Part shown: positions 9,726 through 18,735 of the stretch, one piece after another
Layout of the letters: each line of letters begins with the position of its first letter
Numbering within the stretch: position 1 is the stretch's first letter
Source: Pisolithus tinctorius
Taxonomy: Eukaryota; Basidiomycota; Agaricomycetes; Boletales; Pisolithaceae
Direction of reading: 5' to 3'
Assembly (NCBI GenBank): GCA_024663395.1
Contig: JANFAH010000212.1
Coordinates: 1-22,670 of the forward strand
Length of the DNA stretch: 22,670 nucleotides
The notes under the pieces: model-generated
Database searches by the model: none
Told to the model about the DNA's origin: nothing
The model's input: only the letters and a program-made list of their open reading frames with translations
Program-made: the position numbers and the translations under genes

Positions 9726-10817
9726 ATGAGGACCTCACCCCCGATTTGTTACACGTTGGTCACAGAACATCAGCTGCAACCTCGACTAGGTCTGTTTTAC
9801 CACTTTCCAGTGATGTCCAAGGATTTTACTCTAGATATCGACGCTGTGGGCCATGATAGCCTTGACGAGAATACCGATACTGATGAGGATGTCCCGCATG
9901 CAGCAAACCATGGGGCAGCCAGAGGTGCAGGCACTAGCTTGGACAGGGAACTCGATGAGGTGCGAAGGGTTATGGCTGCCCCTGTGCTGGATGCGAGCCC
10001 TGCTGAGTTGCACCAGGTATGCGTTCTGACCTGCCTATGAAACTGAATATTACTGATCTCTGGGGATGATGAATTCTCATCTACCGGTAGTCAAACCGGA
10101 ATTTCATACGAGAAGGACTTCGAATTCTATATAGAGCTGCTCCGAAAACAAGAGAACAAGAAGTGGGCTTTGGGAATCTTTGAGCACTTTGATAATGCCG
10201 TCTTTGGTGCAAACCGACATGATGGATCCCAACAACCACCTCCTGAAGCTGAAGATTCTGTCGAGGTGCCGAGAAGCTGGGAAGATGATATCTTGGCACA
10301 ACTCGGAGGTGTCGGTGGGACTGCAGAGGTAAACTCGAACCCTCCCACTGTCCCCATCACCAGCCAGTCAGCTACACACCCTTCCATTCTCACCGGCACC
10401 ATTCAAGCTGAAGACTTCCCTCCTCCTCAGATTCGTATGAACTTGCTCGGCGCCGCCAGCACTGCATGGGGAATGGCACTTCCATCTCTGGTGCTATTCA
10501 GCCAAATACAAACCTTAGTATTTCTGTTCTAGAGGCTGGGACCATCTCTCCTTCGCAGTCAGTGATTGTGTCGGCAACCAGTTCAGAACTCTCCCCTTCC
10601 CCTCTCCACTCTTTCTCTTGGCAGCTCCCAACCATCTGTTTCGACCCCTCTGAATCCTCCCGACCCCCTTGTTGTCATGCCAGCCTTAGTGAGCGGCCGT
10701 TCCTCCAAGGCCACTAAGAAAGGCAAGAAAGCAACCCAAGGACAGGCTAAGGCGACGGAGGAAGGCATCGGGGCTGTTCCAGCAAGGGTTACCCGCGTTA
10801 CTAGACAAAAGAAATAG
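9726..10817 (+). CDS. Hypothetical protein, possibly a transposon-linked second ORF; frames interrupted
   Basis: I do not recognise this gene. A first exon-like stretch (9726-10018; internal Met at 9813) encodes an acidic segment with DSLDENTDTDEDVPHA and LDRELDEVRRVM. A plausible intron follows (GTATGCG at 10019 to CGGTAG at 10090). Next comes the protein-like segment YEKDFEFYIELLRKQENKKW and ALGIFEHFDNAVFG, then an acidic/Pro-rich region to about 10530, and finally a Ser/Pro-rich tail ending in the basic stretch SSKATKKGKKATQGQAKAT and RVTRVTRQKK before a TAG at 10815-10817. The splice is one base out of phase with the second segment, and TAG and TGA interrupt the same frame near 10530-10565. 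So it is either decayed or has more introns than I could place. The layout (acidic N terminus, conserved middle, basic tail) suggests a nuclear or nucleic-acid-associated protein. Confidence 0.4.
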
Positions 10818-11940
10818 TGATACCTCCGCTACGGTGTCACACACCAAAGGTGTTGTGGACATGGTTACAGCTGACTCTGCCTAACTCGTTGACGAGTTGC
10901 GCACAATGCCCAAGCATGCAGATGAAGACTAAAGGCCTCATGCGTAGAAAGACTGTTGGACGTGAACAGTCATCCTTCGCACAAGAACGAGTCGTCAGTG
11001 CTAAAAGAGAAAAGAGGAAGCGAGTTAAGCGCACATTAAAGGTTGTTAGCGCCCGTGTACGGCATTCCGGTTTTCGTCGTATCTCCACCATTTCCAAAGA
11101 TATCAACTCCATTCCCATGCTCGCTTAAAGTGCTCAGCCCCACGATTCTTCCTTCCAAATTTGGAGAGGATCCTCACCACCCTGCGCGTTTCTACAGCAC
11201 TCCATCCATCAGATGCTCATTTCGCTAAGTCCATCAATCATGGCCACCTCTTCGTCGATCATCTCGCTTGTCTCATTTGCCAGAGACAGTGGCTACATAT
11301 ATCTGCCAGGCATTCCCACCAGCTTCTGTCCTGAAGCCCCCTGGTTCATCCTGTCATTGTCAGCCCCATCTCATCCCATGCAGCTTGGTCAGCGTGTTCT
11401 CCTTGTCAGTATGACTTCCAGAAGGACGTTCTTGGTCGCCTCAGGTCTGTCACTCGGTTAGAAAGGTCTTATGTGGTCGTTTCAGTCTCCCCGGTTGATG
11501 AAGCATATGGATTGTTCCTCCCTGCTCCTTGCACCATCTTTATTCCAGTCTCGTCCATCATTCTTCCCGCATTGCAACAGCTGCAGCATAGTCTACTGTC
11601 CTCCAGCCTCCCTGATCACATTCATGACGAGTATGACATGCATCTTGCCTTCTTACTGCAAGATCCAGCAGAAGACGTCCCCCCCTTCTCCTCCTCCTCC
11701 ATCAGAACCCCATTCATGAAGTTTTTGTTAACTTTGCTGAGAGGATGGAAGGGTGGGAGATGTGATCGCATATGCTCTCAATGCCCCCACAGACCCCCAA
11801 CGCCCTAGCCCCCTTTGACACCTGACTCATGCCCTTCAATTCTGGAATTAATACTTCCCTATCTGGAAACACTGTCCATCTGTCATGCCATCTTTGGATC
11901 TAGAGATGTCTCGCCGAGATCTAACTTGCATCGCCACCCC
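10818..11940 (+). other. Unassigned stretch with two coding-like frames
   Basis: An open frame from 10817 to 11128 is very rich in Lys/Arg (KREKRKRVKRTLKVV near 11010-11045). A different plus frame stays open with a single stop from about 11110 to 11812 and includes YDFQKDVLGRLRSVTRLERS, VVVSVSPVDEAYGLFLPAP and DHIHDEYDMHLAFLLQDPAE. I recognise neither. They have no clear starts or splice sites and may be decayed coding sequence. The last part, about 11813-11940, contains two GATCT-rich segments. Confidence 0.25.
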
Positions 11941-12154
11941 TAATGTGATATCAGTGCGCTTACTCAGTTTCTGATTCTATTTGACTCATTTTGTGATATT
12001 TTGACTATCCTTGACTCATTTATTGCCAATACTTACCAATCTTCTTTGCTTGCTTACTTTTCATTTCTCGCTTTACTCATCATGATTACTCAGTCCTTAC
12101 TCATTACTTACCAAGTGTTTGTGCCTGTTTGTCACAAGCTGTGCTCCCCCCTCA

Positions 12155-12169
12155 GTATATAAACCCCCA
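12155..12169 (+). promoter_or_regulatory. TATA box of the solo-LTR-like sequence
   Basis: AGTATATAAACCCCC is a good eukaryotic TATA context, the best on the plus strand in this region. It lies upstream of a CAATCAATCAGAATC-type start-site region. Confidence 0.4.
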
Positions 12170-12253
12170 TGTACTTAGCTACCCAACAATCAATCAGAAT
12201 CAATTCAGAAGCAGGTCCAGCAGGTCAGCCCAGTGCCTATCTCGTTGTCAACA

Positions 12254-12350
12254 GTTGAGGCTCCACGAAGGGGTCTACCTGTCATCATTCGTATACTTGG
12301 TAGTTGAGGCTCATTCGGAAGAGTCTATCTACCACCATTCATTATCTGAA
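12254..12350 (+). repeat. Imperfect tandem repeat, period about 48 bp
   Basis: Two units begin GTTGAGGCTC at about 12254 and 12302. Each is followed by a GAAG-GTCTA-CT core and a CACCATTCATTAT-like end. They lie inside the solo-LTR-like block. Confidence 0.6.
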
Positions 12351-12396
12351 GCTCCATCCACACTTAGTCAGCAAGTCTTGCTTAGTCATCCTCCCA

Positions 12397-12577
12397 CTCC
12401 TGCATAACTCGTCATCGACTTGTGCAAGGAGCACATTTCCTTGAAGTCCATTACTTGAAGTACCTTTCGGCTGAACACCTTCACTCTGTTCAGCATCCCC
12501 CATCTAATCATCACTCATTCATCTTCTCCTGCATAACTCGTTGACGACTTGTGCCAGGAGCACCTCTCCTTGAAGTT
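12397..12577 (+). repeat. Direct repeat, about 52 bp, spaced 129 bp
   Basis: CTCCTGCATAACTCGT starts at 12397 and again at 12526. Both are followed by CGACTTGTGC, AGGAGCAC and TCCTTGAAGT. The copies differ at about five sites. They lie in the 3' half of the solo-LTR-like block. Confidence 0.75.
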
Positions 12578-12720
12578 CCCCCCCCACATTCAGGTTTCTG
12601 CCCTCCAGGTTCCGTGGAGGCACACCACCACTCGCTCTACATTTGTCTTTTGTGTTGGTTTTGGTTGGTTTTCACCACCTTTCCACACTTTGACTCACAA
12701 CGGGTCATATAACGTTTCAC

Positions 12721-13127
12721 ACATACTGACTATTGTGGTGATACGTAGTTTTTTCAATTGCATGTCCGCTAATCTACCCTGAACACACTGACTAAGTGAG
12801 ACTCAAGAACGCTAATTAACTGTCTCCGCACAGCACGTTTGAATGGTTCAGATGGACTTGACTCCGCAGTGATCAGTATATGTCAAGCTCATCGATCTTG
12901 AGGAGTAGGGATGGTTCAGGTCCGTTCATCATCAGACATGAAAGGCGAGCCTGAGGTAATGTTGACAGAATGGGGTCACTCCGCCCATATTACCTGGTCG
13001 ACTGGTCACTCAGTTACCATTAGCTGATGGCGTGCAAGTGGGAAGAAAGCCCAGTGCGTTTTGCAAGGACTAGACAATATCTGGGTTCCACCTCCATTGG
13101 GCACATTTCCGAAGCCGCAGGGGCCAC
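12721..13127 (+). other. Gap between LTR-like block and chitin synthase relic
   Basis: No gene or RNA is recognisable. The sequence has GAATGGTTCAGATGG and GATGGTTCAGGTCC (about 12840 and 12911) as a loose repeat. It may include older, unrecognisable sequence of the chitin synthase copy that starts at 13128. Confidence 0.4.
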
Positions 13128-13430
13128 GCGACTTACCCCACAAACGAAGAACCTGCTGCACCCCAGAGAAGATCGTTATCCGACAACCCTGTCGCTCAAA
13201 CACTTCATAATGTACAAGACACAATTTATCAGAGACACTCATGCCAAGATGGTCACTCCGGACGATTAGAAGGTTCTGCTTAGCTTGCAACCTCGTTGTC
13301 ATATCAACTCGACCACTCATAACCTCGGTGAACTCACACCCTCGGATCAGCACTGCAGCCTCTGTTCGTCGCAATGGATCTCGTATCAATGCTAATCAGC
13401 TTGTTACTGTCACTGTGTATGTTTTCATCA
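13128..13430 (+). pseudogene. Relic of a chitin synthase catalytic region (second copy)
   Basis: This block aligns by eye with 15315-15620 of the longer chitin synthase pseudogene downstream, in the same orientation. It keeps KNLLHPREDRYPTTLSLKHF and [15 protein letters not shown], corresponding to [20 protein letters not shown] and [15 protein letters not shown]. It then meets a TAG at 13267-13269 where the longer copy has Trp. After that come INSTTHNLGEL-like and VTVTVYVF-like remnants. The QRRRW motif reads as LQPRCH, so it is dead. Sequence to the left is not recognisable as chitin synthase; the LTR-like block begins within 400 bp. It is either the tail of an upstream tandem paralogue or an internal duplication. 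Confidence 0.8.
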
Positions 13431-13465
13431 TTACTGTGCTGGGGTTGGTCATCTGACCTACTCAG

Positions 13466-16400
13466 TATGTGTTCAGCACGTCTGAACTGGCGTCGCATTC
13501 ATATCAAAACAATCCGAATATCGTTTATATGTTGAATCGAGGAGAGGTCTTTGATTTGACTGCCGTGGCGGTGGTGCATCAGCGTGTCTTCAGCATGGTG
13601 TCAACCAAGTCTGTCCTCCAGTATGGGGGCATGGCTTCAGATGCGATTTTCCCTGTGCAGGTACATGAGGTCATGTATCTTAGTGTGGTCTCCTCCGATG
13701 TAAAGACATAGGTGAGCACGCTATGTAATGGCGTCTCAGGTTCTGTGAGCCCCTGGGTGACGCTCGACTCCACCAACAACACCGACCCCAATGCTCAGTA
13801 CCACGACTTCCGTGCTTTTACCAACGACTCTCACCTGGACTGGTATTTCGAGAGCATGACGATCATGCGGTGGTATAATCGCGTTGGGTATGTCAGGTAC
13901 ACGCCTTCGGAGATTAAGGATATGGCCAATAGCGGATCGTCAGTCAGGATCCTCGAGGGTTGATCTATGATTTAACCACGTATCTCAACTATCCGCCTGC
14001 TGTCATTACACCTACCGGTACGCAAGCGGGCAGAGGCGTCGACACACAATTCATGAGTTCCACCATTGTCGATCTGTTCAAGATCAACTCTGGGCAGGAT
14101 TTTACGAAGCAGTTCAAGGATGGTCTTGGACTTGATTCTGCAACGCTCGAAAGCCAGAGGACGTGTCTTCACAATCTATTCTTGATCGGTGCAGTCGACA
14201 ATCAAAATTCGCCTCTGTCTGTTCTCGCAATATATCTTGCTCGTCCTTTCGGTTCTCATGGTCTCCATCATCGGGTTCAAATTCATTGCGTCAATCAATT
14301 TCGGGGCTGTTCGTGCACCCGAGGACCATGATAAGTTCGTGATTTGCCAAGTTCCGTGTTACACTGAAGGCGAGGCGTCACTTCGGCGTACGATCAATTC
14401 ATTGGCTGTGCTCAAGTATGACGATAAGCGCAAACTGATCTTCATCGGTGCGACGGGAACATTGTCGGATCTGGCAACGATCGCCCGACACCACATATCG
14501 TGCTTGATATTCTGGGTGCTGACCCGAACTTGGACCCTGAACCACTCAGTTTTGTATCGATCAGCGAGGGCGCCGGACAGCATAATATGGCCAAAGTGTA
14601 CTCGGGTCTGTACGAGTGTGCTGGACATGTCGTGCCTTACCTTGTGGTCATCAAGGTCGGGAAGCCGACAGAGGGGTCACGTCCCGGAAATCGTGGTAAG
14701 CGTGATTCACAGATGGTGGTCATGCATTTCTTGAACAAGGTATGTGGTTCACGTTTACACGAGTTTTTGGGTGCCAACAGTGGGTTTTTAGGTGCATTAC
14801 AATATGCCGATGAATCCCCTTGAGCTCGAGATGTATCACCAGATCAAGAACATCATCAGCGTCAACCTGACATTTTATGAGTATCTATTTACCATCGATG
14901 CAGATACAACTGCAGAGCCGTACGCACTTAACCGCCTCATTTCTGCGTAAGTCATGTCGTACTGCTTGGTAGGGGAATCGAGGAAACTGACCAGCCATAG
15001 AATGATTCACGACAAGAAAGTCCTTGGCGTGTGTGGTGAAACATCCCTTGCCAATGCCAAACAGTCGATTGTGATGATGATGCAGGTGCGTATAGTCCCT
15101 GCGATGTCTTTGTTTGGCACGAGGGCTGAGGGTGGTTTGTTAGGTGTACAAGTACTTCATCTCCCATCACATGGCGAAGGTGTTTGAGAGTCTGTTCGGC
15201 TCGGTCACTTGCTTGCCCGGTTGTTTCACCTTGTTCCGTCTGCGCACACCAGACACGCACAAGCCCCTGCTCGTCTCCAACCAAATTACCCAAGATTATT
15301 CCCAGAACCGTGTCGATACCCTACACATGAAGAACTTACTGCATCTCGGAGAAGATCGTTATTTGACAACCCTATTGCTCAAACACTTCCCAATGTACAA
15401 GACGCAATTTATCAGGGACACTCATGCCGAGATGGTTGCTCCGGACAATTGGAAGGTTCTGCTCTCACAATGTCGTCGTTGGATCAACTCGACCATTCAT
15501 AATCTTGGTGAACTCATGTTCCTGGATCAGCTTTGTTGTTTCTGTTGCTTCTCCATGCGCTTCATTGTCATGATGGATCTCGTATCGACGCTGATTCAGC
15601 CTGTCACTGTCACATATGTAGGTTGATTCATTGTCCTTGGAGTGTGATGATGCTTATAAGATTACAGATCGTCTACTTGATCGTGTTGGTCGTTTACAAG
15701 CACAATACCATCCCCTTCATCTCCCTTGTCATGATTGCCACCGTGTACGGCATGCAAGCCTTGCTGTTCGTTCTGCGTCGCAAGTGGGACATGGTTGGAT
15801 GGTTGGTTTTCTATATCTTGGCCATCCCGATTTTCTCATTCATGCTTCCAATCTACTCATTTTGGCATATGGATGATTTCTCATGGGGTGCCATGTGTGT
15901 CGTACTGGGAGAATCTGGCAAGAAGATCATCGTTCACGTAGGCGGCTTAATGTTGAATGCATTATGTCGCCGATCACTGTTATTGTGCATTAGGACGAAG
16001 GCAAGTTTGATCCTCGCTCTATTCCCCTCAAGACATGGAACAACTATGTGCATCATCCCGCCATTTGTTTTGACAATAAAGGACTGACATCTTGCAGGAA
16101 AATGAGTTGTGGGACTGAGAATCCAATCACAGCATCGGCTCTTGGGTACCCCCCACCCAATTCCACAGGAAGGATACGCAGAGTCTTGTACTGCATCCCT
16201 GTACAACCACGAAACCTTTTACGAGCCTCATACCCAATCACCCGCTCCCTCGCAGTTTTGCGTACTCCTAGCTGGTATGCAATCTGGTCGCAATACTCCT
16301 CTGTCGACGGTGATGTCGTATATGTGTCCTTGAGCGAAGCCGGAATACTACCTCAACAGACGTTCTCAAGACCCCCCACAACTTATATGACACATGAGAT

Positions 16401-16672
16401 GGACTTTGGAGCTGTGGCGCCAAGCGATGTTGACCTGGAGCATGCCATTCAGAATATATTTGCGAACTGCAGACCCAAATGCCATCACGAAACACGAGAT
16501 TCTAAATTATTCGACGTCATCTGAATCTGGGGGCAGCAGTTTGGGATGGATTTATGTTCGAACACCACATTATGGTACTTGGGAGTTCATTGTGCAATCA
16601 ATACTGTCCAATGTGGCAAGGACCTGCTCAACATTTAATTTGCAGTGCAACATAGTAGACCTTTGGACGTGA
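13466..16672 (+). pseudogene. Class V-type chitin synthase, motorless and frameshifted
   Basis: The intact family is a plasma-membrane GT2 enzyme that polymerises UDP-GlcNAc into cell-wall chitin. Exons: about 13466-13660, 13712-14739, 14792-14946, 15001-15085, 15144-15617, 15668-15937, 15994-16047, 16098 to about 16560. Order: cytochrome b5-like domain (NIVYMLNRGEVFDLT, YGGMASDAIFPVQ), a second b5-like region (YDLTTYL), membrane segment [89 protein letters not shown], three or four membrane spans (15560-15880), and a DEK_C-like end (TADPNAITKHEI). Class V enzymes normally carry a roughly 800-residue myosin motor in front; none is present. Breaks: 1-nt loss near 13960, 2-nt loss near 14214, 1-nt loss near 14447, TGA at 16116-16118, further shifts near 16160 and 16310, and a 1-nt gain near 16460. 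QRRRW is QCRRW (TGT at 15471-15473). Confidence 0.92.
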
Positions 16673-16788
16673 TTATGCCGATGATATTATATTATTATAT
16701 TACCATCTTTGATGATTACTATAATAAGACGCCAGTCTATGTTAGGATTCTTTTCCGTTAATTTTAATTTTAATACTCTTGGTCTGCA

Positions 16789-16870
16789 ACCATGACCATG
16801 CCCGTTCACCACAGCCATGCTCGTCCACGATGACCATGCCTGTTCACCACGACCATGCCCGTTCGCCACA
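16789..16870 (+). repeat. 19-bp minisatellite, about 4.2 copies
   Basis: Four consecutive 19-bp units start at 16789, 16808, 16827 and 16846, with consensus ACCACGACCATGCCCGTTC, followed by a partial fifth. The units differ by one to five bases. It starts just after an AT-rich stretch (16680-16780). Confidence 0.9.
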
Positions 16871-17466
16871 GGAATCGTACCCCTCCCGTGGTCCGCATAC
16901 GTTCCGCTGCCTTTGTATTCCATCCCTCCCGATACTCCAGGGGCATCTCCGGTTTACTCTATGCCAGAATCCATCTCCTCAGCTTCCTCTGCTGCCCCCC
17001 TACCATGCACTAAGATATGACCATTGTTGCCATCGACAATGACCCTACCAATTCGTTACTTGTTCTCCCAAGTCCCACTGCTAGGTAAGTTCCATGTCAC
17101 TAAGGATGTGTTGAGGATGCTGAGATCCCCAGCAACAGCAACCAATCTGCTTGCTCTTCTCCGTCGTCGACCCCACCGGAATCCATTAATAGACATCTTT
17201 GTCTATATTCCCATGTCAGTCCACCAGCACACTGCACTCCCGGGTCACTGAACTCTATTTTATGCAGATGCTGCCATTCCCCCCCCACATGTACCCCATC
17301 GCCTCCTCACGCGCAACACCATCCTGAGGTCCATGCCTGCTGTATTCCACCTCTGGTACCTAGATGCCCCACGACCTCCTGCCCCCTCTATGCCCTCACC
17401 TTGCCTGTCCATGCCTGGTGTTTCTCTCCCGAACCATTGCAGTGTGCTGATAGCCCTCGAGGCTTA
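16871..17466 (+). other. Coding-like debris, unassigned
   Basis: Open stretches change frame: about 16865-17018 (Pro/Ser-rich, including YSIPPDTPGASPVYSMPES), 17024-17251 (KDVLRMLRSPATATNLLALL) and a further Pro/His/Cys-rich stretch to about 17466. A splice-like GTAAGTTCC occurs at 17084. I recognise no domain. It could be an eroded Pro-rich protein, or chance open frames in C-rich sequence. Confidence 0.2.
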
Positions 17467-17683
17467 GTAGTGGGTAGGTGGCTTTCTCAATCGACCACAG
17501 TCAATTCCGTCTAACCATTGTTGGGCATAGAAGTATTGTCATTTGCGACCTCAGTGTTTGCTGTGCACCATTGCTAGTACATTATTTTGTACATGTAGTG
17601 TGTTAATCCCATAGTTAATTGAATCCGTGGTTCTCGATAATAGCAAAAATAGGAACCCGAAAAATAAAATGAAAACATGAAGA
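17467..17683. other. Gap without recognisable features
   Basis: Increasingly AT-rich sequence toward 17680. No gene, RNA or clear repeat is seen. Confidence 0.4.
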
Positions 17684-17963
17684 TTATAATGGGTGGCGAA
17701 GCATGGTCATGCATGGTAATGGTGTCTGCGGTATTGTATGTACTTGGCGTGCTGTTGTGTACTCAACAATGGTATCACGTGCTTAATCATGCATGTCAAT
17801 GACATCACCATCAGGCACCATAGCCATGACATTACCAGACATGGTCATAACACCCCCAAGCATTATATTGTTGACCCCCTGGATGACAAAGCCATTGTCA
17901 ATTAGATCTCCCCCCATGGCAGCCCATTGTCATGCCCGAAGCGAAAACACCCATTACAATTAT
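17684..17963. repeat. Inverted-repeat element, candidate MITE
   Basis: The left arm ATTATAATGGGTG (about 17684-17696) matches, inverted, CACCCATTACAATTAT (about 17948-17963). Short AATGG/CCATT and GGTAATG/CATTACC motifs recur between them, and CATGGTCAT occurs at both ends of the interior. No protein is encoded. Length of about 280 bp and imperfect terminal arms fit a non-autonomous DNA transposon; target-site duplication was not established. Confidence 0.35.
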
Positions 17964-18088
17964 GTACAATGGCATGTAATGGTACCTAGATTTTTCTGAC
18001 AGTACAAACACACACAAAACATCGTTAATCGCAAGCATCATTTGTCCACCCATCGCAGATCCTGAGCGTGCGCATGTGCACGCAATAC

Positions 18089-18348
18089 CACGTGTATTGT
18101 TCTACCTAACTCACTCGTCCGTCTGAGAGTAGTCCTATACTGCAGGACATAACTGCTTTCGATCCCGCGGAAGCTTCGGGAGTCGTCGATCGCGAGATGT
18201 GATCACTGTGACATTTACATACACTGGACCTAAACGTGGGCAAGGTGCCCAAACAACGGCACGCAATGGAATGCCGACCCTGCCGGCAATGGGGCCGAGG
18301 TGGCTGAGGCCCGTGACGTCACGGATTCCCGACCTCTCAGGTCACGTG
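18089..18348. promoter_or_regulatory. Upstream region of the HET gene with three palindromic sites
   Basis: CACGTG E-box palindromes lie at 18089-18094 and 18343-18348. A perfect 14-bp palindrome, CCGTGACGTCACGG, lies at 18311-18324 and contains a full CRE/ATF site. The region is GC- and CpG-rich, unlike the transposon-derived parts of the window. The following stretch to 18735 has a TATA-like AATTATAACC near 18423 and pyrimidine tracts but no gene. Binding by bZIP or bHLH factors is inferred from consensus alone. Confidence 0.4.
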
Positions 18349-18735
18349 CGTGCGCCCGCCGCAGTTGGCAGGCGTGCTTCACCGCCACTGCCAATTTTTC
18401 GAACTAAGTATGCACTGCACACTAATTATAACCGTATCTATGTAGTCTCGGCTCCCAACCGAATAGGCCTCGCACTTACCACGGTGCACTCCTCTTAAAT
18501 CCCGCGTTGAGTGCTGAGATTCCTGTCTTTTCTGCCTTCCAGTTTCTTCCTTTCCGTCCGTCGCAACACGATACACTGTAGTCTGGCTTCCATCAATCGA
18601 GAGGAAGGTTTTTGGGCTTTCTTACGCAACGTTGAAGCAGTCGAGCTCCTGATAGTCCTACGTTGACGGTCCGAGTTGTACGTAGAAGTCATGCAACTAC
18701 ACACTCATGCTGAGATATATCTCTTGCCTAAGTAG

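Larger units (their letters stand above)
11944..12720 (+). repeat. Probable solo LTR (boundaries approximate)
   Basis: A pyrimidine-rich, gene-free block begins near TGTGATATCAG (11944) and ends near 12720. A TATA box with context AGTATATAAACCCCC (about 12155-12169) is followed by a CT/CA-rich stretch with internal duplications, which is typical of fungal LTRs. No Gag or Pol frame follows on either side, so a solo LTR left by recombination fits best. No 5-bp target-site duplication was found at the ends I tested. Confidence 0.4.

Noticed and set aside
9726..10817. TET/JBP oxygenase, which can accompany some basidiomycete DNA transposons
   Set aside because: I see no HxD...H motif or oxygenase-like core in any frame between 9284 and 11940.
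5192..10817. CACTA at 5192 and TAGTG at 10815 as paired element ends
   Set aside because: The sequences inward of these five bases do not match as inverted repeats, and a 5-bp pair is expected by chance over this distance.
12397..12577. CRISPR-like array
   Set aside because: Only two diverged copies with a single spacer-like gap, inside an LTR-like block of a eukaryotic genome.
16687..16923. Minus-strand open frame covering the minisatellite
   Set aside because: Its composition (repeated NGHG-type units) simply reflects the 19-bp DNA repeat read in reverse; there is no start context or homologue.
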